Positions 37,536 to 46,043 of a DNA stretch of 64,000 nucleotides are shown piece by piece; within the stretch, counting starts at the first letter, position 1; every line of letters begins with the position of its first letter. A program made the translations under genes and the position numbers. The DNA is from DASSSQ01 sp963839285 (GTDB taxonomy: Bacteria > Actinomycetota > Thermoleophilia > Gaiellales > Gaiellaceae), in assembly GCA_963839285.1 (NCBI GenBank), contig CAWIUN010000020.1, forward strand, positions 62,001-126,000. Direction: 5' to 3'. The notes under the pieces were generated by a model that saw only the letters and a program-made list of their open reading frames with translations, was not told the DNA's origin and made no database searches.

Positions 37536-38917
37536 GTGAGCGCGCGCACAGGAGTGCTCGTCGGGACGATCCTGGGCTCGTCGATGGCCTTCGTCGACAC
37601 GACGGTCGTCAACGTCGCGCTGCCGACGATCGGGCGCGACCTCGGCTCTCGGCCTCGCGGGCAGGCAGTGGGTCTTCCTCACCTACTCGCTCGCGCTGGC
37701 CGCGCTCTACCTGCTCGCGGGCGCGCTCGGAGACCGGCTCGGCCGCAGGCGGGTCTTCATCGCGGGGACGATCGGCTTCGCGGCGGCCTCGGCCCTGGCG
37801 GGAGCCTCGCCGGACGGGGCGTTCCTGCTCGCGGCGCGCGTGCTCCAGGGCGCCGCCGCCGCCTTCGTCTCGACCACGAGCCTGGCGCTGCTGCGCGCGA
37901 CCTTCCGCGACGAGAGCGGCCGCGCGGTCGGGCTCTGGACCGCGTGGACGGGGATCGCCGCGATCGTGGGGCCGCCCAGCGGCGGCGCGCTCGTGGAGTG
38001 GGCGTCGTGGCGGCTGATCTTCTTCGTCAACCTTCCGCTCGCGGCCGGCTCGGCGCTGCTCGCGTTCCGCTACGCGGAGGAGCGGACGGTGGCCGAGGGC
38101 GAGCGCCGGCCGTTCGACGTCGCCGGCGCGGGCCTGCTCGCGGGCGGGCTGGCGCTCGCCGTCTACGGGCTGGTCGAGAAGGGGCCGTGGTCGGACCTGG
38201 CGCTCGGCGTCGCGTCGTCGTCGCGTGCACTCGTCTGGGAGTCGAGAGCCGAGGATCCGATCCTGCCGCTCGGGCTCTTCCGCGACCGCGTCTTCGCCGC
38301 CGCGAACGCGGAGACGCTGCTGGTCTACGCCTCGCTGTCCGGCTCCACGTTCTTCCTGCTCCTCTACCTGCAGGGCGTCGCGGGCTTCTCGCCGCTGGAA
38401 GCCTCGCTGCCGTGGATCCCCGTCAGCGTCGTGCTGCTGCTGCTCGCCGGCCGGTTCGGCGCGCTCGCCGACCGGCGCGGGCCGCGGCTCTACCTCGCGG
38501 TCGGCCCCGCGCTGCTCGGCGTGGGAACGCTGCTCTTCATGCTCGTGACCTCGAGGGAGACGTGGTACTGGCTCGCCGCGGGGTCGGGATCTTCGCGCTC
38601 GGCCTGGCGGTGACGGTCGCGCCGATCACGGCGGCGGCGCTCTCGTCGGCGCCGGAGCGGCTTCGCCGGGATCGCGGCCGGCGTCAACAACACGGTCTCG
38701 CGCGTCGGCGGCCCTCGATCGCGGTCGCCGTCGTCGGCCGGTGATCGCCGCTGCGTACTCGGGTGCCGGCGAGGCGCTCGCCGCCGGGCAGGCTGGGCGC
38801 ACGACGCGGCGGTGCACGCGTTCCGGCGCGGGATGCTCGTCGCCGCGGGCTCGCCTTCGCCGGGGCGCTCGTCGGCGCGCTCGCGATGCCGCGTCGCGGC
38901 CGCGGCGTGTGCGATGA
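37536..38917 (+). CDS. MFS drug/proton antiporter (DHA2, 14-TM type)
   Basis: About 460 residues. Motif-bearing start: GTILGSSMAFVDTTVVNVAL, a hallmark of EmrB/QacA-type DHA2 pumps, then LTYSLALAALYLLAGALGDR and GRRRVFIAGTIGFAAASALA, with motif C-like TGIAAIVGPPSGGALVEW. GTG 37536 follows GCGGAGGA. Frame breaks near 37655, 38215, 38580, 38660, 38705 and 38845. The end is uncertain: TGA 38915-38917 is reached only after a break, otherwise the frame runs into the next gene. Exports hydrophobic compounds; substrate unknown. Confidence 0.82.
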
Positions 38918-38924
38918 TCGCCGC

Positions 38925-39618
38925 GTGATCCTCGAGCTGACGCCCGACGAGCTGCTCTCGACCACCCGCGCGGTGCGCAAGCGGCTCGACCTGGAGCGGC
39001 CGGTCGAGCGCGAGGTGCTGGAGGAGTGCCTGCGGCTCGCGCAGCAGGCGCCGACGGCGAGCTACTCGCAGGGCTGGCACTTCGTCGTCGTCACGGACGC
39101 CGAGAAGCGCGGCGCGCTCGCCGACCTCTGGCGCCGCGGCGGCGCTGCTTACCTCGAGCACCGCCGCGAGGAGGCGCGCGCGGCGGGAGGGCAGATGGCG
39201 CGGATCGTCGACGCCGTCCTCCACCTCGCCGAGCACCTGCACGAGGTGCCGGTGCACGTGATCCCCTGCGTCGCAGGGCCGCACCGAGGGCGCGCCGACC
39301 CCGCTCCAGGCAGGCCGCTGGGGCTCGATCTTCCCCGCGACGTGGAGCTTCATGCTGGCGGCGCGCTCGCGCGGGCTCGGCACGGTGCTGACGAGCTTCC
39401 ACCTGATGTTCGAGCGCGAGGCCGCCGAGCTGCTCGGGATCCCGTACGAGCAGGTGATGCAGGCCGCGCTCGTGCCGGTCGCCTACACGAAGGGCACCGA
39501 CTTCAAGCCGGGCCGGCGCGCGCCGCTCGAGACGATGGTGCACTGGGAAGAGCTGGTAGCCGGCAGCCTCCTTGCTTGTGACTTTTCGTCACAAAGGGTC
39601 TCGGCGCAGAGCCGGTAG
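38925..39618 (+). CDS. Nitroreductase family protein
   Basis: FMN-dependent nitroreductase-fold protein of about 220-230 residues. It begins LTPDELLSTTRAVRKRLDLE, then VLEECLRLAQQAPTASYSQG, HFVVVTDAEKRGALADLWRR, FMLAARSRGLGTVLTSFHL and AELLGIPYEQVMQAALVPVA. GTG 38925-38927 is the likely start. Frame breaks near 39282 and 39335. The open frame ends at TAG 39618, but a stop at the stem-loop (39578-39596) after a slip is equally plausible, since the convergent methyltransferase gene already ends at 39589. Reduces nitro or quinone compounds with NAD(P)H. Confidence 0.82.
39575..39596. repeat. Stem-loop repeat, copy 3, at a convergent gene junction
   Basis: On the minus strand it reads CTTTGTGACGAAAAG then TCACAAG, containing the exact 18-mer core. 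Arms of six to seven bases flank the loop. The TGA inside it ends the minus-strand methyltransferase gene. Confidence 0.75.
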
Positions 39619-40181
39619 ACGCGGTTTCGACCTCCTCGACCGTCCCACCGCGCGCTCCGCCTCGCGGAAGAAGCGCCTGCGACGCGGGCCGGCCCGGCTC
39701 CGCGAGCAGCACCTCGGGGGCGAGCCGCGGCAGCAGCTCGAGCAGCTGCGGGGACGTTGCGCGGCTCGTAGAGGACGTCGGCCGCGAGGACGAGGTCGAA
39801 GCCGCCGCCGAAGGCGTCCGGGTCGTCCCAGCGGGCGAGCGCGGCCTCGAGCGGCGAGCCCGTTCCGCGCGGCGTTGCGCGCGGAGCAGCTCGAGCGCGT
39901 CCGCGGCCCAGTCGGTCGCGAGCACGCGCGCGCCGCGGGCGGCCGCGACGAGGCTCGGCAGCGCCGAGCCCGCAGCCGAGCTCGACGCACGCGCAGGCCG
40001 CGGAGCCCGTCCGGCAGCGCCTCCGCGAGCGCGCGCGCCGGACGGCCAGAGCTCGGCCCAGTAGGGCAGGAACTCCTCGTCGCGCGAACGCCTCCTCGTC
40101 GATCAGCGCCTCCGCGTCGGGCGGCCGCAGCAGGCGCAGCTCCAGGCCCGCGATCGCAACCGTCTCGTCGACCAGCTCCAC
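39589..40181 (-). CDS. SAM-dependent methyltransferase (METTL21/nicotinamide N-methyltransferase-like)
   Basis: About 197 residues of the class I Rossmann methyltransferase fold, similar to the lysine-methyltransferase group found in bacteria. N-terminal IAGLELRLLRPPDAEALIDE, then PYWAELWPSGRALAEALPDG, motif I ACELGCGLGLPSL, ARVLATDWAADALELL (acidic loop) and motif IV FDLVLAADVLYEPRNVPQLL. The D-V-L-Y motif is typical. GTG 40179-40181. Frame breaks near 40085, 40035, 39965, 39865, 39760 and 39640. Protein or small-molecule substrate unknown. Confidence 0.75.
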
Positions 40182-40270
40182 GCGCGCAGCATGGCAGCGC
40201 GGCGCAGGTTTTCGCCATGTGCGGGATCTTCCTGGTTACAGACAGTGGAAAAACTGGCACCCTGACCGCG

Positions 40271-41729
40271 ATGGCGCCCCTCCTACGCAGAGCGGCGGCG
40301 AGCGACGACCGCGCCTTCGAGCGCCTCTATCAACGGCACGTCCGTGACGTGTACCGCTACTCGCTCGCGGTCCTGGGCCAGCCCGTCGGACGCAGAAGAC
40401 GTGACGCAGACCACCTTCCTGAACGCCTATCGCGCCTTCAAGCGCGGCGAGCGGCCGGAGAAGCCGGAGAACTGGCTGATCACGATTGCGCACAACGTCT
40501 GCCGCCAGCGCTTCCGCCAGCAGCAGCGCCGTCCGCACGAGGTCGAGTACGAGGACGAGATCGGCGGCGCGCCGAGCCGGACGACGACGGGCCGACCGCC
40601 GACGACCTCCGCCGCGCCTTCCAGCAGCTGCCGGCGAACCAGCGCGAGGCGCTCGTCATGCGCGAGCTCGAGGGGCGGCCCTACAAGGAGATCGCCGAGG
40701 TGCTCGGGATCAGCCTGTCGGCGCTCGAGACGCTGCTCTTCCGCTCCCGCAGGGCGCTGCGGGAGCAGCTCGAGGAGCAGATCACCTGCAGCGAGGCCGA
40801 GCGCGCGATCTCGAAGCAGCTCGACGGCCGCCTGCCCACGGCCGAGAAGCGCGCGCTGCGCGCGCACCTGCGCGCCTGCCCCGAGTGCTCGAGCCTCTCG
40901 CAGAGCCAGCGCGCCCAGCGGCGGGCGCTGCGGACGCTGTTCGCGGTGCCGCTGCCTTCGTCGCTCTCGTCGTTCTCGTCGCTCCTCCCGCACGGGGCGG
41001 AGGCCGCGGCCGCCGTCGGCGACGACCGGCGCGGTCGGCGGCGGCGTCGCGCTCGCGGCCAAGGTCGCGGCGGTCGTCGCGGTCGGCACGGCGGTCGGAG
41101 GCGGCGCCTACGAGGGCGCCAAGCACGTGCCCGCGGTCGTCAAGGATCGTCCCGCGTCCACCAGGCCGCGGCTGCAGCGAAGCCGGCGGCGACGACGCGA
41201 AGGCCGTGCTCCCGGCGATGACGCCGCTGCCCGTCGCTACCCGGAGAGCACGTGACGAAAAGTCACAAGGAACGGGGGGCCGTGCGGCGTCGGACGGTCG
41301 GAGCGGCGCGTCCGGGCACGGCGCCGCGAAGTCCGGGCACGAAGCAGCCGACACGAAGCGCGAAGCAGCCAAGGCCGAGCGCCGCGACGAGAACGACCCG
41401 TAATGCAGCACGCGCGGCCGCGCAGCGGGCGTCCGGGAAGGCCGTCGCCGCCGCCGGCCCGAAGACGCCGCAGCGCACGGCCGGGAAGCAGTCGAAGCCC
41501 TCGGGCGCCGAGCCGAGCTCGAAGCCCGGGCCGACGCGCGCCGTCGCGCAGAAGAGCCAGAAGAACCAGGCGAAGACGAAGAAGGCAGAAGGCTCAGGCC
41601 GCGAAGAAGCGCGCGGCCGAGCGCGCGAAGAGCAGCCGCCACGGCACCCCGTCGTCCGACGTGCCGAAGCCGCGCGTACGCGACCGCGCGCCCTCGACCA
41701 AGATCTCGGTCCCGCCGCCGTCCCGCTAG
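40271..41729 (+). CDS. ECF-type sigma factor fused to zinc finger, membrane segment and basic tail
   Basis: Sigma regions: region 2 in DDRAFERLYQRHVRDVYRYS and DAEDVTQTTFLNAYRAFKRG, region 4 in LPANQREALVMRELEGRPYK and EIAEVLGISLSALETLLFRS. It continues into a zf-HC2-like finger (RLPTAEKRALRAHLRACPEC, giving H-x3-C-x2-C), a hydrophobic segment VALAAKVAAVVAVGTAVGG and about 160 residues rich in Lys, Ala, Pro and Ser. Sigma factors with their own anti-sigma-like finger and helix are known (ECF52/53-like groups), so autoinhibition at the membrane is plausible. Frame breaks near 40388, 40572, 41025, 41165, 41402 and 41588. Ending at 41729 is supported by codon usage and by the CTAG overlap; a shorter product ending at TGA 41253-41255 is the alternative. 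Confidence 0.72.
41251..41270. repeat. Stem-loop repeat, copy 4, probably intragenic
   Basis: Holds the exact 18-mer GTGACGAAAAGTCACAAG at 41252-41269. In one frame it supplies a TGA stop; in the frame that joins the flanking coding parts it encodes DEKSQ. It lies between the membrane segment and basic tail of the sigma-factor gene. Confidence 0.7.
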
Positions 41730-42676
41730 GCGGCCGCGGCGTCGGCGCGGGCGCGGCGCTGGAGCCGCTCCCAGTCGCGATCGACGCGATCCTGGATCTG
41801 CTCGACGAAGTCGCGGCGCCTCGGGCTTCGCGAGGTGGGCGAAGCGGGTCTGGAGCGCGAACCACTCGGAGACCGGAACCCGCTCCTTCGGCACGTAGGT
41901 GACGCGGTAGTCGCCGTCGACCACCTCGTAGAGCGGCCAGAGCCGGGTCTCGACCGCGAGGTCGAGCACCGTCTTGAACAGCCTCGGCTCGTGTCCCCAG
42001 CCGACCGGGCAGTCGGAGAGGACGTTCAGGAACGCGGGCCCCTCGGCGGCGACGGCGTGCTCGACCTTCGTGAGAGGTCGTGCCAGTGCGAGGCCGCGGC
42101 CTGGCCGACGAAGGGGACGTTGTGCGCGACCGCGATCGCGGTCATGTCCTTGCGCTGCTGCGGCTTGCCGAAGCTCTCCGACGCCGGCGGGCGAGGTCGT
42201 CGTCGAGGCGCCGAACGGTGTCGCGCCCGAGCGCTGGATGCCCGTGTTCATGTATGCCTGGTTGTCGTAGCAGACGAAGAGGAAGCGGTGGCCGCGCTCG
42301 AGCGCGCCGGAGAGCGCCTGCAGGCCGATGTCGTAGGTGCCGCCGTCGCCGGCGAAGACGACGAAGGTGATCGGGTCGTCCTGGGGCAGCGTCCCGCGCT
42401 TGAGCAGCGCGCGGTAGGCGGACTCGACGCCGCTCGCGACGGCCGCGGAGTTCTCGAACGCGACGTGCAGCCAGGGCACGTTCCAGGCCGTCGCGGGAAG
42501 CGCGTCGTCGCGACCTCGAGACAGCCGGTCGCGGAGACGACCAGCTTCGGCGTCGCGATCGAGTCCAGGACGGTGCGGACGACGACGGGGATGCCGCAGC
42601 CCTGGCAGAGCGAGTGGCCGCCCGCGAGCGGCGGCGTCCCGCGCTCGTTTGCGACGAGGGTCTTCAGCCGGCTCAT
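41726..42676 (-). CDS. 2-oxoacid:ferredoxin oxidoreductase, beta subunit (ThDP-binding)
   Basis: About 316 residues; holds ThDP and an iron-sulfur cluster. Motifs are GHSLCQGCGIPVVVRTVLDS (C-x2-C), SATGCLEVATT, the ThDP motif FAGDGGTYDIGLQALSGALE with later CYDNQAYMNTGIQRSG, and LSDCPVGWGHE carrying a further Cys. ATG overlaps the alpha-subunit TGA (ATGA). Frame breaks near 42495, 42190, 42075 and 41815. The stop TAG overlaps that of the sigma-factor gene through CTAG. Transfers electrons from 2-oxoacid decarboxylation to the ferredoxin subunit. Confidence 0.87.
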
Positions 42677-43829
42677 GCGTCGCTCCTCAGTCCGATGTGG
42701 GCGGGGGCGCCGCCGGCGAAGACGGCGCGAAGGTCGCTCACGCGCAGGTCGCGGCCGCCGAGCCCGTAGACGTGGCCGTCGAGCGCGGCGTCCAGGCCGT
42801 AGGTCGCGGCGGCGATCTCGGCGTGCAGCGCCGGGATCCCGCCGGGCGTGTCGGCGCGGTCGAGCACCTCGATCCGGCGCGACGCCGGCGAGCAGCTCGC
42901 GGATCCGCGCGGCGGGGAAGGGGCGGAAGGAGCGCAGCTGCAGCAGCCCGACGGCCCGGCCGTCCGCGCGCAGCTCGTCGACGACGTCCTTGACCGTGCC
43001 TGCGGTCGAGCCCATGCAGACGAGCGGCCACCTCGGCGTCCTCGAGCCGGTAGCCCTCGACGGCGGCGTGGCTGCGGCCGGACAGCTCGGCGAACTCGGC
43101 GCAGACCTCGTCGACGACCGCGAGCGCAGCCTCCATCGCCGCGACGCCCTGGTAGCGCAGCTCCGTGTAGTAGTCGGGCATCGCGAAGAGCCCCTGCGAG
43201 GTCGGATGCTCGAGGTCGAGCAGCGCGTGCGGAATCGCGTAGGGGCCGACGAACTCCTGCACCTGCGCGTCGTCGAGCATCCGCACGACCTCGGCCGAGT
43301 GGGTGATCGTGAAGCCGTCCTGGCCGACCAGCACCGGCAGCAGCACGTCGGGGTGCTCGGCGATCCGCGGAGCCATGACCATGAAGTCGTAGGCCTCCTG
43401 GGCGCTCTCGACGAGGATCTGGATCGCCCCCGTGTCGCGCGCCAGGTAGGCGTCGGAGTGGTCGCCGTGGATGTTGATCGGCGCCGAGAGCGCGCGGTTC
43501 CCGACCGCCATCACGATCGGCGCGCGCATCCCGGCGGCGATGTAGATCACCTCGACCATGAGTGCGAGCCCCTGGGACGAGGTCGCGGTGATCGTGCGGG
43601 CGCCTGCCAGCGCCGAGCCGACGGCTGCGCTCATCGCCGAGTGCTCCGACTCGACGTTGACGATCTCGGTGCTCGCCTTCCCGTCGGCGACCATCTTGGC
43701 GAAGCCCTGGATGATCGGCGTCTGCGGCGTGATCGGGTAGACCGGCACGACGTCCGGGTCGATCTGCCGCATCGCGTGGGCGACGGCCTCGCCGCCGGTG
43801 AGCACCTGGGAGCGGGTCTCAAGCTGCAT
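42673..43829 (-). CDS. 2-oxoacid:ferredoxin oxidoreductase, alpha subunit
   Basis: About 385 residues. N-terminal GGEAVAHAMRQIDPDVVPVY and PITPQTPIIQGFAKMVADGK form the PP/Pyr substrate site. The Y-P-I-T-P motif is diagnostic of pyruvate, ketoisovalerate and phenylglyoxylate oxidoreductases. Then IVNVESEHSAMSAAVGSALA, MRAPIVMAVGNRALSAPINI and GDHSDAYLARDTG. The C-terminal transketolase-C part has LLQLRSFRPFPAARIRELLA. ATG 43827-43829 begins 11 bases inside the ferredoxin-subunit gene. Frame breaks near 43030 and 42885. Substrate could be pyruvate, a branched 2-oxoacid or phenylglyoxylate. Confidence 0.88.
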
Positions 43830-44106
43830 GCTCGGGCACCATCTCGATCGCGCCGGTGGGCAGACGGTCGCGCAGATCTCGCAGCCCTTGCAGACGGTCG
43901 AGGTCGAAGCCGGCGAAGGCGCCGTCCGAGGTGTTCACCGCCGAGTCGGGGCAGTAGACCCAGCAGAGCAGGCAGTTGACGCAGGCGTCGAGCTCCACCT
44001 GCGGCCGGACGCCGGTGCGCCAGCCGCCGGTGCGCGGCCGCTCGGCCGGATCGGGACGGACGACGCCGCCCGGCTCCAGCGACTCCCAGGGCTTCAGGCC
44101 GGACAC
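43819..44106 (-). CDS. 2-oxoacid:ferredoxin oxidoreductase, delta (2[4Fe-4S] ferredoxin) domain
   Basis: About 95 residues with two ferredoxin motifs: CVNCLLCWVYCPDSAV, and after a frame break near 43897, CKGCEICATVCP. Carries electrons from the beta subunit. GTG 44104-44106 is a possible start, but no stop codon separates it from the gamma subunit upstream once the frame break near 44120 is corrected. A single gamma-delta polypeptide is therefore likely. Another break lies near 43860. Confidence 0.82.
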   Translation of the reverse strand: MSGLKPWESLEPGGVVRPDPAERPRTGGWRTGVRPQVELDACVNCLLCWVYCPDSAVNTSDGAFAGFDLDRLQGLRDLRDRLPTGAIEMVPEHAA

Positions 44107-44632
44107 CGTCGCCTCCTCGACCGCCGTCGTAGCCGGCGGCGAGCGCCTCGCGCAGCGCCGCGGGATCGGCCTTCTTGCCGAGCATCCCGTCGGCCGCCTC
44201 GACCACGTCGTCGAGCGACGGCTCGCCGAGCGCGGCGGCGAGGGCGCCGACCATGACCAGGTTGACGAACTTCGAGCCGTGCTCGGCGGCGATCCGGGTG
44301 GCCGGGATGCAGAGCGCGCGGCCGTTCTGCGTCCCGCGCTCGGCGTTCAGGAGCAGCAGCCCGTCCGGCTTCAGGCCCTCGCCGACGTCGACGTCGCCGA
44401 GCAGAGACGGCTCGAGCACGACGACGACGTCCGGGTCGGTGACCGTGTCGTGGCGGCGGATCGGCTTCTCGTCGAAGCGCGTGTACGCGCGCATCGGCGC
44501 GCCGCGGCGCTCGGGGCCGTACTCGGGGAAGGCCTGCACCGCCTTGCCCGCCTCGAGCAGGCCGAGCGCGGTCAGCTGCGCGGCGGTCTTCGCGCCCTGG
44601 CCCGCGCGTGCATGCCAGCGGATCTCCTTCAT
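44107..44632 (-). CDS. 2-oxoacid:ferredoxin oxidoreductase, gamma domain
   Basis: About 175 residues of the PFOR gamma type: MKEIRWHARAGQGAKTAAQL at the N-terminus (the G-Q-G-A CoA/2-oxoacid binding turn), AFPEYGPERRGAPMRAYTRF, DPDVVVVLEPSLLG and KFVNLVMVGALAAALGEPSL. ATG 44630-44632 overlaps the TGA of the flavoprotein gene. Probably continues into the ferredoxin domain as one protein (AVEEATVSGLKPWESL across the junction). The CoA-binding gamma subunit suggests acyl-CoA as product. Confidence 0.85.
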
Positions 44633-45956
44633 CCGATGTGCCTCGCGATCGAGCGGGCGGCGACCTTGGCGCCGCGGACCGCCTCGACGACGGTCGAGCC
44701 GCCGTTCAGCGCGTCGCCGCCGGCCCAGTACCTCGGGTTGCCGGTGCGGCCGTCCTCGTCGACGACGATCCTGCCGCCGTCGAGCTCGAGGCCGTCGACC
44801 CAGGCAGAGGAACTCGGTGCGCGCCCGCTGGCCGATCGCCTTCACGACCGTGTCGGCCTCGACGAGGAACTCGGAGCCCTCGACGGCCTCGGGACGGCGG
44901 CGACCGCTCTCGTCCGGCTCGCCGAGGCGCATCTCGAGGCACTCGACGCCCTGGACGCGGCCGTCGCCGAGGAAGCGGACGGGGTTGGCGAGGAAGAGGA
45001 TGTGACGCCCTCGGCGCGGGCCTGCTCGACCTCGTGCGGGTAGGCGGGCATCTCGGCCTCGCTGCGGCGGTAGATCATCGTCACGCTCTCGGCGCCGAGC
45101 CGCGCCGACTCGATCGCGACGTCGATCGCGGTGTTGCCGCCGCCGATCACGGCGACGCGCCGGCCGACGTCCGGCGGGCTGCCGGTCTTGAGCGCCTCGA
45201 TGAAGGGCAGCGACTCCCAGACGCCGTCGAGCTCGTCGCCCGGGTAGGAGACGTCCGCGTCCGGGCCCATGCCGATCGCCGAGGAAGACGGCGTCGGCGT
45301 GGACGGCGACCTCGCGCAGCGCCAGCTCGGAGTCGATCCGCCGGCCGAGCTCGAAGCGGACGCCGAGCTCGGCGAGCGCGCGCGTGCTCCTGCGGGAGCG
45401 GCTCGCGCTGCTGGCGGTAGGGCGCGATCGCGTAGCGGACGAGGCCGCCGATCTCCTCGCGCTCGTCGTAGACGGTGACCGTGTAGCCGAGCGCGGCCAG
45501 CTCGCCTGCGCAGGCGAGGCCCGCGGGCCCGGCGCCGACAACGGCCACGCGGCCGGCGCGCCCCTGCGTGGGTCGCCGCAGGGGAACGCCGGCCGCGAGG
45601 CCCTTGTCGACCGCATAGCGCTGCAGCCGCCCGATCTCGATCGCGTCCCGGCCCTCGTGGAGCAGGACGCACGAGCCGGCGCAGAGCACCTCGACCGGGC
45701 AGACTCTCGCGCAGGAGCCGCCGAGCAGGTTCTCGGCGAAGATCGTCGCCGCGGCCGCCTCGGGCTCGCCGCGCGCGATCTGGCCGACGAAGGTGGGGAC
45801 GTCGACGTCGGCGGGGCAGGCGACGACGCACGGCGCGGGCGCGTAGGGCCCCCCGCACTCGAGGCAGCGGTCGGCCTCGACGAGCGCGTCGGCGTCCGAG
45901 AGGGGAGGGGCCAGCTCGGTGAAGATGTCCGGGGCGGTGGCGGTGGGAGTGCCCAC
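44629..45956 (-). CDS. GltD/PreT-like FAD-dependent, NAD(P)-binding iron-sulfur subunit
   Basis: About 442 residues; couples ferredoxin electrons to NAD(P). N-terminal Fe-S region: ADRCLECGGPYAPAPCVVAC, then GGSCARVCPVEVLCAGSCVL. FAD dinucleotide fold: VAVVGAGPAGLACAGELAAL. NAD(P) fold: VAVIGGGNTAIDVAIESARL, followed by VTMIYRRSEAEMPAYPHEVE, typical of the GltD/DPYD-A/PreT family. GTG 45954-45956. Frame breaks near 45590, 45385, 45285, 45005 and 44805. First gene of the operon; its stop overlaps the gamma-subunit ATG. With the four oxidoreductase parts it resembles the five-part phenylglyoxylate:NAD oxidoreductase, so NAD rather than ferredoxin may be the final acceptor. Confidence 0.83.
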
Positions 45957-46043
45957 GGCCCCAGTGTTCGCGAACCGGGGGGCAGGTCACATCCGACTGC
46001 GCCCGGAACCCGGTTGCGCGAAAACCCTTAGCCGGCGGGGTAG

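Noticed and set aside
39575..39596. CRP-like operator (TGTGA...TCACA)
   Set aside because: The spacer is seven bases rather than six, and the copies lie at gene ends or inside genes instead of promoters.
45966..45975. GTTCGCGAAC as a LexA/SOS box upstream of the flavoprotein gene
   Set aside because: Half-sites are in the opposite order to the actinobacterial SOS box (GAAC...GTTC), and no damage-response gene is adjacent.
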